Assembly: GCA_024235315.1 (NCBI GenBank)
Contig: JACKMP010000003.1
Coordinates: 124,001 to 188,000 of the forward strand
Reading direction: 5' to 3'
DNA: 64,000 nt
DNA from: Chromatiaceae bacterium
GTDB taxonomy: Bacteria > Pseudomonadota > Gammaproteobacteria > Chromatiales > Chromatiaceae
Shown: piece by piece, positions 44,845 to 53,345 of the stretch
Layout of the letters: each line of letters opens with the position of its first letter
How positions within the stretch are numbered: position 1 is the stretch's first letter
Notes under the pieces: generated by a model
Databases searched by the model: none
What the model saw: the letters and a program-made list of their open reading frames with translations, nothing else
Told to the model about the DNA's origin: nothing
Translations under genes and position numbers: made by a program

Positions 44845-45516
44845 TCAGCCCTCCCCGCGCTGACGCGTCGATTCATCGCCGGAATGAGGCGCCACCATCT
44901 CCAGTTCCTCGAGCAATTCCTCCGCCTCATGGCTGGCGATGATCATGTCGATCTCGCCTGTCACCACCCGCCACGCCTGCTGCAGCAGACGGATGATCAG
45001 CAGGCCAACACCGAGCGGCAGGGCGAGATAGGGTATCCAGCGCGGAATCTTTTCGTATCGCTCACCCTCGTTCATCCAGGTGGAAAGGAACTGCATCCAG
45101 TCCGGCATGCGCAGATCCTCGGTCTCCATCCATGCACGTTCAGTGGCGAAGGGATACCAGTACTTCCATGCCCCGATCATCAGCAGCACAGCGAATACCA
45201 GGCACGCAACGACCGAGAGCAGTGCAAAAAACTTCTTCGCCGGCTTCGAGAGATGACTGATCACCACGTCCACACCGATGTGCACATGCTTCTTCACGCC
45301 GTAGGACATGCCCATGAGGACCAGCCAGGCGAAAAGGAACTCGGTGGCCTCCTTGGCCCAGAGTATGTTGTCGGAGAAGACGTAGCGGGCGACCACATTG
45401 ACGAAAGTGATCATCGTCATCAGGCCGAGGCAGATGGCGATGCTGGTCTCTTCAATATTGTCGACGACCGTGCCGAATCGGGTGACTTGTTGTTGCATTA
45501 CTCCCCCTGGGGACAT
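44845..45516 (-). CDS. dctQ: TRAP transporter small permease (DctQ type)
   Basis: 223 residues with four membrane helices. NVVARYVFSDNILWAKEATEFLFAWLVLMG is the conserved DctQ region. A longer loop (about 115-150) and C-terminal charged tail exceed the usual size. ATG at 45498 is preceded by GGGGGAG and is an alternative start. Confidence 0.9.
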   Translation of the reverse strand: MSPGGVMQQQVTRFGTVVDNIEETSIAICLGLMTMITFVNVVARYVFSDNILWAKEATEFLFAWLVLMGMSYGVKKHVHIGVDVVISHLSKPAKKFFALLSVVACLVFAVLLMIGAWKYWYPFATERAWMETEDLRMPDWMQFLSTWMNEGERYEKIPRWIPYLALPLGVGLLIIRLLQQAWRVVTGEIDMIIASHEAEELLEELEMVAPHSGDESTRQRGEG

Positions 45517-45677
45517 CGACGATTACGGCCAAGTCTAGTCGAGAAAAGCCGGCGACCGGCGCAATTGCCCGTCTGCCGCCAGGATGAACGGGCGTGCCCG
45601 GTTTCGTGAACCGACGTGACCGATGCCGCGGGCGTCCCCTGGATGGGCATTCCACCCGGGGGCTTCTTGTACTGGAC

Positions 45678-45708
45678 GGCCGCCCCACCCTCGTGAGCTG
45701 GGGCGGCC
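45678..45708 (-). terminator. Stem-loop between dctP and dctQ
   Basis: Perfect 10-bp stem GGCCGCCCCA / TGGGGCGGCC with an 11-nt loop after the dctP stop. No U-tract, so it may protect the dctP message or reduce read-through so that binding protein is made in excess over the permeases. Confidence 0.6.
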
Positions 45709-45729
45709 ACGCCCTGCGAGTGCCCCAGA

Positions 45730-46731
45730 TCAGCCTTTGTTGGCCTTCAGTGCGGCTTCCATCAGATCAGCACCGATATCACCTTCGAACTTCTTCCACA
45801 CCGGCTTCATCGCCTCCACCCATGCCTGGCGCTGTTCCGGCGTGAGCGTGCGCACCACGCCACCGGCAGCGATGATCGACTGCTTGTTGTCCTCGTTGAC
45901 CTTGGTCGACACCGCATTGCGCTCCTCTGTCACCTCTTTGAGGATCGTCGACAACTGACCACGCACGTCATCCGGCAGGCCGTCCCAGAACTTGGTGGAC
46001 GTGACCACGAGGTAGTCGAGAATCCCGTGATTGCTCTCGGTGATACCGTCCTGCACCTCGAAGAACTTCTGGCCGTAGATGTTGGACCAGGTGTTTTCCT
46101 GGCCGTCGATGACCTTGGTCTGCAGGCCGCCGTAGACCTCCTTGAATGACATTTTCTGCGGTGACGCCCCGAGTTGATCGAACTGGGCGACCAGCACGTC
46201 CGAGGCCTGGACGCGGAACTTCAGGCCTTTGGCGTCTTCGGGCTTGATCAGCGGCCTGTTGGCCGAGATCTGCTTCATGCCGTTGTGCCAGAAGGCCAGC
46301 CCCTTCAGACCGCGCCGTGCCATGGCGTTCTTCAGCTTTTCACCGTCTTCGGAGTTCTGAAAACGGTCGACAGCGGCGACATCCTCAAAAACGAACGGCA
46401 GGTCGAAGATGCGGAACTTCTTGGTGAAGGTCTCGAACTTCGACAACGACGGCGCAGCCAGCTGCACATCGCCGTTGAGCATCGCCTCGAGGACCTTGTC
46501 GTCGTCGTACAGCGTCGAGTTCGGGAACACCTGCATGCAGGCCTTGCCGTTCATCTCCTCGTTCACCCGTTTGGCCAGCAGATTTGCGGCTATACCCTTC
46601 GGGTGCTTGTCAGCGTTGGTGACGTGGGCAAACTTGATCACGATCTCGCCCGGATCACAGTCCGCCAGTACGGGTGCGGCCGTTGCGGTCAGGGCGGCGG
46701 AAACCGCCAAACCAATCAGGTGCTTACGCAT
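45730..46731 (-). CDS. dctP: TRAP transporter substrate-binding protein (DctP family)
   Basis: 333 residues. Signal peptide ends at VLADC. The mature domain shows the family pattern: IVIKFAHVTNADKHPKGIAA, FRVQASDVLVAQFDQLGASPQKMSFKEVYGGLQTKVIDGQENTWSNI. The Arg in that stretch (FRVQ) is the usual carboxylate-binding residue, so the substrate is probably an organic acid. Ribosome site GAAGGAG upstream. It precedes dctQM. Confidence 0.93.
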   Translation of the reverse strand: MRKHLIGLAVSAALTATAAPVLADCDPGEIVIKFAHVTNADKHPKGIAANLLAKRVNEEMNGKACMQVFPNSTLYDDDKVLEAMLNGDVQLAAPSLSKFETFTKKFRIFDLPFVFEDVAAVDRFQNSEDGEKLKNAMARRGLKGLAFWHNGMKQISANRPLIKPEDAKGLKFRVQASDVLVAQFDQLGASPQKMSFKEVYGGLQTKVIDGQENTWSNIYGQKFFEVQDGITESNHGILDYLVVTSTKFWDGLPDDVRGQLSTILKEVTEERNAVSTKVNEDNKQSIIAAGGVVRTLTPEQRQAWVEAMKPVWKKFEGDIGADLMEAALKANKG

Positions 46732-47107
46732 GGGTCTTTCTCCTTCTCTCTGTGAATGACTGCGGCAGTTCCCGCAATGAACGGCATGGCGTTGCTTGTT
46801 GCAACCCCGATGCCAACCTTGAGATAAACCGTTATCTGTTTGTTTTATCGCATCAAATCGATCCGCCATCGAACCCACCGGCATAAGTCAATCGGCGGAA
46901 ACCCACCCAATGGACTGCGACCGCTGTGCGATGTTTCACCCATGCAACGAGGTTGGCGGCCCGTTTATCAGGGCGAGATGGATCCACCGGATGCCATGGA
47001 AAAAATAGACGAAATCAAGGTGCGCGTGATGCACACTGGATCGGCGGCCGGTGCCGCGCCATGTCATCCGACAGGAACAGCAACCACCCACAACGGCGGT
47101 AATCATC
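46732..47107. other. Intergenic region between dctP and DMT transporter
   Basis: 376 bp between divergent genes. I see no firm promoter, operator or RNA. A GGCGGTAA ribosome site precedes the next gene. Confidence 0.4.
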
Positions 47108-47980
47108 GTGCACTGGCTCGCCCTCAGCCTGATCTGTGCCTTTTGTCTGGCCACCTCTGACGCCGCTGCGAAACACTGGCTGCGCGATGCCGGCGCTCGC
47201 GAAATGGCAGTGGTGCGCCTCGGCCTCAGCGGTCTGTTGCTGACACCCTGGGTACTGACCTTCGACCTGCCAGCGCTGCCACCGCCGTTCTGGGGATGGC
47301 TGGCACTGATCATGCCGCTGGAGATCGTGGCTATGCTGATGTACATGAAGGCGATCCGCGACCACCCGCTGGCGCTCACGGTCCCCTATCTTGCCTTCAC
47401 CCCGGTGCTGGTGGTCGTCACCGGCTGGCTGGTATTGGACGAGACGGTAAGCGGTCCCGGCCTGCTGGGGATCCTGCTGGTGGTGTCCGGCTCGTGGCTG
47501 CTCAATTTCGAGCAGGCGCAGCGCCTGGGCCTGCGTACACTGACCGCACCGCTCAAGGCCATTGTCGCCAACCCCGGGTCGCGCCTGATGCTGGCGACGG
47601 CAGCGATCTACTCGGTCACCTCGGTCGGCGGCAAGGCGGCGATGCAGTGGATGCCGCCAGAACAGTTCGGTGCCTTCTATTTCGTGGTGCTGGGTGCGCT
47701 GACGCTGCTGTTCGTCGGCATCAGCCACCCGTCCTCCCTGCGAATTGGACGGCACGGCATCTGGCCGCTGCTGATCGTCGCCGGCTTCATGGCACTGATG
47801 GTGGTCACCCACTTCATGGCGCTGGCTCAGGTCGAAGCGGCCTACATGATCGCCGTAAAACGCAGCAGCCTGCTGTTTGGCGTGCTCTACGGGGCTATGC
47901 TTTTCGGTGAGCGGCATCTCGGCCGTCATCTGCTCGCCGGCAGTCTGATGGTGGCCGGCGTGGCGGCAATAAGCCTGTGA
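47108..47980 (+). CDS. DMT/EamA family transporter
   Basis: 290 residues with ten membrane helices in two EamA repeats (VRLGLSGLLLTPWV..., and VKRSSLLFGVLYGAMLFGERHLG). Likely exports a metabolite such as an amino acid; no clue to substrate. GTG at 47108 with GGCGGTAA ahead is the chosen start. Confidence 0.85.
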   Translation: MHWLALSLICAFCLATSDAAAKHWLRDAGAREMAVVRLGLSGLLLTPWVLTFDLPALPPPFWGWLALIMPLEIVAMLMYMKAIRDHPLALTVPYLAFTPVLVVVTGWLVLDETVSGPGLLGILLVVSGSWLLNFEQAQRLGLRTLTAPLKAIVANPGSRLMLATAAIYSVTSVGGKAAMQWMPPEQFGAFYFVVLGALTLLFVGISHPSSLRIGRHGIWPLLIVAGFMALMVVTHFMALAQVEAAYMIAVKRSSLLFGVLYGAMLFGERHLGRHLLAGSLMVAGVAAISL

Positions 47981-48002
47981 TCCTTCGACACCCGGAGACC
48001 CC

Positions 48003-48359
48003 ATGCTCACCCGGTACCGCAACCAGCCGCCGTTCGAGACCAAGGACGGATCGCAGATCCGCGAACTGATGCATCCGGCAGTGCACGGAAACCGCAATCA
48101 AAGCCTGGCCGAGGCGCGTGTCGCACCCGGCGCATCGACCGCATTGCACTGGCACCTGCGCAGTGAAGAGCTGTATCACGTCACCGCCGGCTGCGGCATG
48201 ATGACACTGGGTGACGAGCGCTTCGAGATCCTGCCAGGCGATACGGTTGCGATTGCGCCGCGTACTGCGCACTGCGTGGAGAACAACGGCGGCGAAGAGC
48301 TGGTTATCCTGTGCTGCTGCAGTCCGCCCTACGCACACGACGACACCGAGTTGCTGTGA
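48003..48359 (+). CDS. Cupin domain protein
   Basis: 118 residues, single cupin beta-barrel. Motif 1 ALHWHLRSEELYHVTAGCG and motif 2 LPGDTVAIAPRTAHCVENNG supply His/Glu metal ligands. The unusual CCCS near the end might bind metal or be redox active. It starts 22 bp after the EamA-type gene and is likely cotranscribed. Function unknown. Confidence 0.85.
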   Translation: MLTRYRNQPPFETKDGSQIRELMHPAVHGNRNQSLAEARVAPGASTALHWHLRSEELYHVTAGCGMMTLGDERFEILPGDTVAIAPRTAHCVENNGGEELVILCCCSPPYAHDDTELL

Positions 48360-48368
48360 CCGCATCGG

Positions 48369-49625
48369 TCATCCCGGCGCGTCGTCGACCTTGTATCCCG
48401 CCCGCATGATCACCGCCCGCAGCAGCTCCGGCTGCAACTGAGCACCTTCGACGCGGACGATGCCACTTTGCAGGTCTGCGGTGACATGCTCGACCTCGTC
48501 GACCGACTGCAGTGCATTCTTCACATTGGCCACACAGTGCTGGCAGGTCATGCCTTCGACGCTGAAGATCACGTTGCCGGCACCTGCCTGAGCGCCCGTT
48601 TGCGGCGCCAGGTAGCGTTGCCAGCCTCGACGCAGCAGCAGAAATGCCATCAGACCAACGAGTACGATGGCCGCGCCGATCTCCCACCAGGCCGCGGAGG
48701 GGTGGCGGTGCATCGGTGCATCCGTGGCCGTGTCGCCGAGCACGAATTCGAAGCCCATGCCCAGACCGATGCTGGCAACGATCACTGTCCCCAGGTACAG
48801 GGCGAGAACCCGCCCACCCAGTGCGCGATAGATGGCGCCCATGGTCGCAATATTGGTCGCCGGGCCGGCCATCAGGAACACCAGGGCCGAACCGGCCGGC
48901 ATACCCGCGGCGATCAGCGACGCGGCGATCGGCACCGAGCTGGTGGTACAGACATACATCGGCAGGGCAATCGCCAGCACCAGGAACATGCCGGGCAGAC
49001 CCTGCGACCAGGCAACATGCTGGAAATAGTCCGGCGGCACCGCCGTGGTGATGGCGGCGGCCAGCAGGATACCGGCGATCAGCCACAGGTCGATCGCGGC
49101 CAGGATGTCGAACAGCGCATAGCGCAACACGGCGGTCAAGCGGTTGCCGGCGGCGCGCCAGTGTTCACCCTGCTCGTCGTCGCCAGCCACTGGGGCACCT
49201 TCATCGGTGAGCCGACTGACCAGCCAACCACCCGCCACCCCGGTGACAAACGCCGCCACCACCTTGAACAGCGCGAACGGCCAGCCGAGAAAGGCCGCGC
49301 TGACCAGGACCGAATCGACCCCGGTCTGCGGCGTGCTGATCAGAAACGATGTCGTGGCCCCCTTCGATGCGCCCTGGTTGCGCAGGCCGATCGCGGTCGG
49401 CACCACGCCGCAAGAGCAAAGCGGCATCGGTACGCCGATCAGCGCCGCGCGCACCGCGCTGCCCAGCGTCGGCTGGCTCAGATGGGCACGTACCAGGCCG
49501 TCGGGGAAATACACCCGCAACACGCCGGCCAGCAGCAGCCCGAGGATCAGGGCCGGCGACAGCTCCAGCAACACGATCCACAGTTCGGTCAGGTATCCGT
49601 CGAACACGCTGTCACCCCCTCCCAT
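48369..49625 (-). CDS. SO_0444-type metal efflux permease with C-terminal HMA domain
   Basis: 418 residues. The permease part (DUF318/ArsP-like, about 1-330) has the cysteine motif PMPLCSCGVVPTAIGLRNQG and MYVCTTSSVPIAASL. After a short linker, residues 350-415 form a heavy-metal-associated domain with GMTCQHC. This fusion resembles the SO_0444 family of Cu/Zn efflux transporters. The ATG at 49625 may be replaced by a later one. Divergent from the DUF2892 gene. Confidence 0.85.
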   Translation of the reverse strand: MGGGDSVFDGYLTELWIVLLELSPALILGLLLAGVLRVYFPDGLVRAHLSQPTLGSAVRAALIGVPMPLCSCGVVPTAIGLRNQGASKGATTSFLISTPQTGVDSVLVSAAFLGWPFALFKVVAAFVTGVAGGWLVSRLTDEGAPVAGDDEQGEHWRAAGNRLTAVLRYALFDILAAIDLWLIAGILLAAAITTAVPPDYFQHVAWSQGLPGMFLVLAIALPMYVCTTSSVPIAASLIAAGMPAGSALVFLMAGPATNIATMGAIYRALGGRVLALYLGTVIVASIGLGMGFEFVLGDTATDAPMHRHPSAAWWEIGAAIVLVGLMAFLLLRRGWQRYLAPQTGAQAGAGNVIFSVEGMTCQHCVANVKNALQSVDEVEHVTADLQSGIVRVEGAQLQPELLRAVIMRAGYKVDDAPG

Positions 49626-49799
49626 CGGACCTGGTCACCGGCTCGCGCCGGGTGCCCCGCAGCACAGGGACACGGCGACCGTATTTGTGACGTAAGTGTA
49701 TACCCTGGCGTTCGTCACAGCGGCAGCCCAGGGCAGCTGGGGTAGCGCTGGGGGCCGGGTCAAAACTGCCGATGCTCTGGCCTAAGCGACTGTCTGGGC

Positions 49800-49830
49800 T
49801 TGACTTTATATATTAGATAACGCTAATATC
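49800..49830 (+). promoter_or_regulatory. ATTAG-N6-CTAAT operator in the promoter of the DUF2892 gene
   Basis: TTGACT (49800-49805) and TAATAT (49824-49829) form a good promoter with an 18-bp spacer. A perfect dyad ATATTAG-N6-CTAATAT occupies 49810-49829, overlapping spacer and -10. The same site precedes the SulP gene and the small Cys-rich gene. Strong repressor-site geometry. Confidence 0.75.
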
Positions 49831-49892
49831 AGCGCCGTTTCACACCGCGAGCCCTAACAGCGGTTCCGACCAACCCTATTTGGAGTGACCCT

Positions 49893-50108
49893 ATGTCCAT
49901 TGAGCGCATCGTTATGGCGTTTGCCGGTATCATGATCATGTTGAGCGTGGCCCTCGGCATGCAAGGCAGCCCGATCTTCCATCACACCTATTGGCTGTAT
50001 TTCACCGCCTTCATCGGTCTGAACCTGTTCCAGTCGGCGTTTACCGGGTTCTGCCCGCTGGCGACGATCCTGAAGAAGATGGGCAAGAAGCCCGGCGTCG
50101 CTTTCTGA
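49893..50108 (+). CDS. DUF2892 membrane protein (YgaP membrane-domain type)
   Basis: 71 residues with two membrane helices (about 6-24 and 34-52), then LFQSAFTGFCPLATILKKMG, the hallmark of DUF2892. This part corresponds to the membrane half of YgaP, whose other half is a rhodanese, and such proteins are linked to sulfur/persulfide metabolism. Single gene with its own operator and terminator. Ribosome site TGGAGTGA. Confidence 0.88.
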   Translation: MSIERIVMAFAGIMIMLSVALGMQGSPIFHHTYWLYFTAFIGLNLFQSAFTGFCPLATILKKMGKKPGVAF

Positions 50109-50127
50109 GGCAGACTCCCCCTCGGAG

Positions 50128-50155
50128 AAAAAGCCGGCCACTGCGCCGGCTTTTT
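50128..50155 (+). terminator. Rho-independent terminator after DUF2892 gene
   Basis: AAAAAGCCGGC / GCCGGCTTTTT hairpin, 6-nt loop, ending in a T run. Confidence 0.88.
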
Positions 50156-50495
50156 CTTTGCCCACAAACGCATATTGTCGGTCGCTCCAGCCTGTCATAT
50201 TAATGACGTTTTTCTTGTTGCAAGCCGAAGGAATCCTCATCTGCCACAGCGTACGGAGCGCAAACGACATACCCGGGCGGTGTCGGAAAACTTTACGGTT
50301 TCTTCGATTATTTCATTTTGTTTTCAATCATTTGGGCGGTAATTACTGATGGCACACCAGGTTAGCTGAAGTGGCCTTTTTCTTGCTTACTCCCGGCTCG
50401 CGCATTAGTCGTTTAGTTCGTCACAAAACGTCAATATATGCGCAACAAGAAACTCACCAAGTTGTCATCACAAAGCAAGAAACTCGGAGAACCAG
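50156..50495. other. AT-rich leader region of the PhoX-like PEP-CTERM gene
   Basis: 340 bp of lower GC. It holds the sigma-54-type promoter at 50372-50387 and a roughly 100-nt leader. Nothing else identified. Confidence 0.5.
50372..50387 (+). promoter_or_regulatory. Candidate sigma-54 (-24/-12) promoter of PEP-CTERM gene
   Basis: TGGCCTTTTTCTTGCT matches TGGCAC-N5-TTGCW at nine of eleven positions with exact GG-N10-GC spacing. It lies 109 bp before the CDS. Independent second example besides 30182. Confidence 0.6.
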
Positions 50496-51944
50496 ATGTA
50501 CTTCAAGAAATCACTGATCGCCGCCATCGTCACGGCGGCCGCGGGAAGCGCCCATGCCGTTCCCGCGCTCACCGGCACCAACGCCCTGACCGCACCAGCC
50601 AGCGCTGCAAACACCAACGAATCGACCAACCCGTTCCTGCTGGCAAACGGCTGGAAGCAGGAACTCGTGGTGGACGTCAACACGCTGGATGCGCAGTTCA
50701 CGGCGGCCGGCGACACCTATCCGGCAACTTTTCGCAACTGGGACATGATCGATTTCGGCGGCGCCAGTAGCGAGTTCATCTACATCCCCCACGAGGTCGG
50801 CGCCGGCGGCGGCGTGACCCGTTACAACCGCACCAGCGGCGATGCGGCACTGCTGCTGGTGGGCAACAACAGCGGCAGCTTCGAATCCGACCCTGCCGCT
50901 TGGAATCCGCAAAGCGATGACTTTGGCGGGGTCGATCCCGCTGTCACTACCCCCGCCGGTACGCTGGTCGTGGCCGAGGAGTGGTCCGGCAACGGGCGCA
51001 TGTTCGAACTGCTCAACCCGACCACCGCCACCGGCGCCGGCGACGCCAGCTGGCGCTGGCTGAGCAACCTGCCTGCGGTTTCGCACGAAGGCGTGAAATT
51101 CGATTCCACAGGCAATATGTACTTCATCGACGAAAACAACTCGGGGTCGGTCTACAAGTTCGTACCGACGACTGCCGGCGATTACTCGGCCGGACAGACC
51201 TTCGTGTTGCGGGATACCGACGCCGTGGACTCGGAAGCCGCTGGAAACTGGAATAGTGTCAGTTACGACCGTACGGGAAGTGCGCTTTGGGTGGCGCTGA
51301 CCGACGCCAACGGCATCGCGCTGACTGCAACCGACCCATTCGACTTCAGTGGCGACGGCAACAATCGCAAGGGCAGGTTCGCCGCGGATGAACTCGGCGC
51401 CACGCCCTTCGGCCGGCCGGAAGACCTGGAGATCGGCGTCCTCGCCAACGGCAAGGAGGTGCTATACCTTGCCACCACGAGCGAACAGAAGGTCTACTCG
51501 TTCGAACTGGTCAACGACATGGACGTGATCACCCGCGAGTTCCTGACCGCCACCGGGACCGTCGACTACTCGGGCAATCCGATCGGCGTGAGTTGCAATG
51601 CTTCCAGCTACGGCCTGTGTTCACCCGACAACCTCGCGGTGGACGCAGAGGGCAACCTTTACATCATCGAAGACCAGGCGATCGGCGATATCTGGCAGGC
51701 CATCGACAATGACAGGGACGGCGTGGCCGACGTGGTCGGACTGCTCGCCTCGCTCGGCCCGTTCGGATCGGAACCCACCGGTTTCATCATGGACCCGAAC
51801 GACGCGCAGACCTTCTACGTGAACATTCAACATCCGACCTCGGGCAACGATGCGCTGTGGAAGCTGAGCTATGTCCCCACCCCGTCGGCTGCATTGTTGC
51901 TGCTCGCGGGTCTGCCGCTGCTGCGTCGCAGGAAGCAGGGATGA
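50496..51944 (+). CDS. PhoX-like (DUF839) PEP-CTERM surface protein
   Basis: 482 residues. Signal peptide ends near AHA. The body is PhoX/DUF839-like with beta-propeller features (FIYIPHEVGAGGGVTRYNR, LVVAEEWSGNGRMFELLN, GRPEDLEIG, SPDNLAVDAEGNLYIIED). PhoX enzymes are Ca/Fe phosphatases; key metal-binding acidic residues look plausible but catalysis is not proven. The C-terminal VPTPSAALLLLAGLPLLRRRK is a PEP-CTERM variant, so an exosortase should process it. Ribosome site GGAGAA. Confidence 0.82.
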   Translation: MYFKKSLIAAIVTAAAGSAHAVPALTGTNALTAPASAANTNESTNPFLLANGWKQELVVDVNTLDAQFTAAGDTYPATFRNWDMIDFGGASSEFIYIPHEVGAGGGVTRYNRTSGDAALLLVGNNSGSFESDPAAWNPQSDDFGGVDPAVTTPAGTLVVAEEWSGNGRMFELLNPTTATGAGDASWRWLSNLPAVSHEGVKFDSTGNMYFIDENNSGSVYKFVPTTAGDYSAGQTFVLRDTDAVDSEAAGNWNSVSYDRTGSALWVALTDANGIALTATDPFDFSGDGNNRKGRFAADELGATPFGRPEDLEIGVLANGKEVLYLATTSEQKVYSFELVNDMDVITREFLTATGTVDYSGNPIGVSCNASSYGLCSPDNLAVDAEGNLYIIEDQAIGDIWQAIDNDRDGVADVVGLLASLGPFGSEPTGFIMDPNDAQTFYVNIQHPTSGNDALWKLSYVPTPSAALLLLAGLPLLRRRKQG

Positions 51945-51951
51945 GGTAATC

Positions 51952-52013
51952 GCGGAGGGGGCTCGGCTCCTACAGCCTGACGCACACCCGTAGGAGGCCA
52001 GCCCCCTGGCCGA
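51952..52013. repeat. Pair of GTAG-headed REP-like palindromes
   Basis: Inverted copies at 51952-51972 (-) and 51989-52013 (+), the second reaching the rimO stop. Same family as the 33291 cluster. Confidence 0.7.
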
Positions 52014-52018
52014 TGCAA

Positions 52019-53338
52019 TCACACCGGCTCGGCGAACAAATCGTGTTCGTCGTAGCCGGTGACCTGCACCTCGATGAAATCGCCGGCATCGACGTCTTCC
52101 CAATCGCCATCGATGATCACCAGGCCGTCCACCTCTGGCGCATCACCAGGCCCGCGGGCAATGATCCGGCCCTCCTGCACCTCGTCGATCAGCACAGTCA
52201 TCGCGCGTCCGACCTGCATGGCAAGCTTGTCGCGGCTGATCTCGGCCTGGATCTCCATGAAGCGCTGCAGGCGGTCCTGTTTGACCTCTTCAGGTACCGG
52301 GTCAGGCAGGGCATTGGCGGCGGCCCCTTCGACCGGCGAATAGGCGAAGCACCCAACACGGTCGAGTTGTGCCTCCTGGATGAATTCGAGCAACTGATCG
52401 AAGTCTTGTTCGGTCTCGCCGGGAAAGCCGACAATGAAGGTCGAGCGCAGCACCAGATCCGGGCAGTCCTCCCGCCAGCGAGCGATGCGGCTCAGCACCT
52501 TCTCGGTCGCCGCCGGCCGTTTCATCGCCCGCAGGATCCGTTCGCTGCCATGCTGCAGCGGCATATCGAGGTACGGCAGGATCAGGCCTTCGGCCATCAG
52601 GGGCAGCAGCTCGTCGACATGCGGGTAGGGGTAGACGTAGTGCAGTCGCGTCCAGGCTGGCAGTTGCCCGAGTTCACGCGCCAGCGTGGTCAGTCGGGTG
52701 GCCAACGGTCGACCCTGCCAGAAATCGGCGCGATACCTGATATCCACGCCATAGGCGCTGGTGTCCTGCGACACCACCAGCAGCTCGCGCACACCCGCGT
52801 CGACCAGGCGCTGCGCCTCGGCCAGTACCTCGCCAACCGGGCGGCTGACCAGGTCGCCACGCATGCTCGGGATGATGCAGAAGCTGCAACGGTGATTGCA
52901 GCCCTCGGAGATTTTCAGATAGGCATAGTGACGCGGCGTCAGCTTGATGCCCTGTGGCGGGATCAGGCTGGTGAAAGGGTCATGCGGGGCCGGCAAATGG
53001 GCATGAACGGCCTGCATCACCGCCTCATAGTCGTGCGGTCCGGTCACCGCCAGCACGTCCGGATGGGCGGCCCGGATCTCATCGGCACGTACACCCAGGC
53101 AGCCGGTCACGATCACCCGCCCGTTGCCGTGCAGGGCCTCGCCGATGGCGTCCAACGATTCGGCAACCGCAGCATCGATGAAACCGCAGGTATTGACGAC
53201 CACCAGGTCCGCCCCCTCGTAGCTCGATGACAGGCCGTAACCCTCGGCGCGCAGCTGCGTGAGGATGCGTTCGGAGTCGACCAGGTTCTTCGGGCAGCCC
53301 AGGCTGACGAAGCCGATCGTGGGTTCAGTGGATGCCAT
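52019..53338 (-). CDS. rimO: Ribosomal protein S12 methylthiotransferase RimO
   Basis: 439 residues, typical length. N-terminal UPF0004 domain starts FVSLGCPKNLVDSE with further cluster cysteines (NTCGF, CLGVRA). Radical SAM motif CNHRCSFCIIP lies near residue 150. C-terminal TRAM domain begins near 375. It adds a methylthio group to Asp 88 of S12. Confidence 0.97.
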   Translation of the reverse strand: MASTEPTIGFVSLGCPKNLVDSERILTQLRAEGYGLSSSYEGADLVVVNTCGFIDAAVAESLDAIGEALHGNGRVIVTGCLGVRADEIRAAHPDVLAVTGPHDYEAVMQAVHAHLPAPHDPFTSLIPPQGIKLTPRHYAYLKISEGCNHRCSFCIIPSMRGDLVSRPVGEVLAEAQRLVDAGVRELLVVSQDTSAYGVDIRYRADFWQGRPLATRLTTLARELGQLPAWTRLHYVYPYPHVDELLPLMAEGLILPYLDMPLQHGSERILRAMKRPAATEKVLSRIARWREDCPDLVLRSTFIVGFPGETEQDFDQLLEFIQEAQLDRVGCFAYSPVEGAAANALPDPVPEEVKQDRLQRFMEIQAEISRDKLAMQVGRAMTVLIDEVQEGRIIARGPGDAPEVDGLVIIDGDWEDVDAGDFIEVQVTGYDEHDLFAEPV

Positions 53339-53345
53339 GTGCCCT

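Noticed and set aside
50351..50366. TGGCACACCAGGTTAGC as a second sigma-54 promoter
   Set aside because: GG-to-GC spacing is 12 rather than 10 bp, and the better site lies 20 bp downstream.
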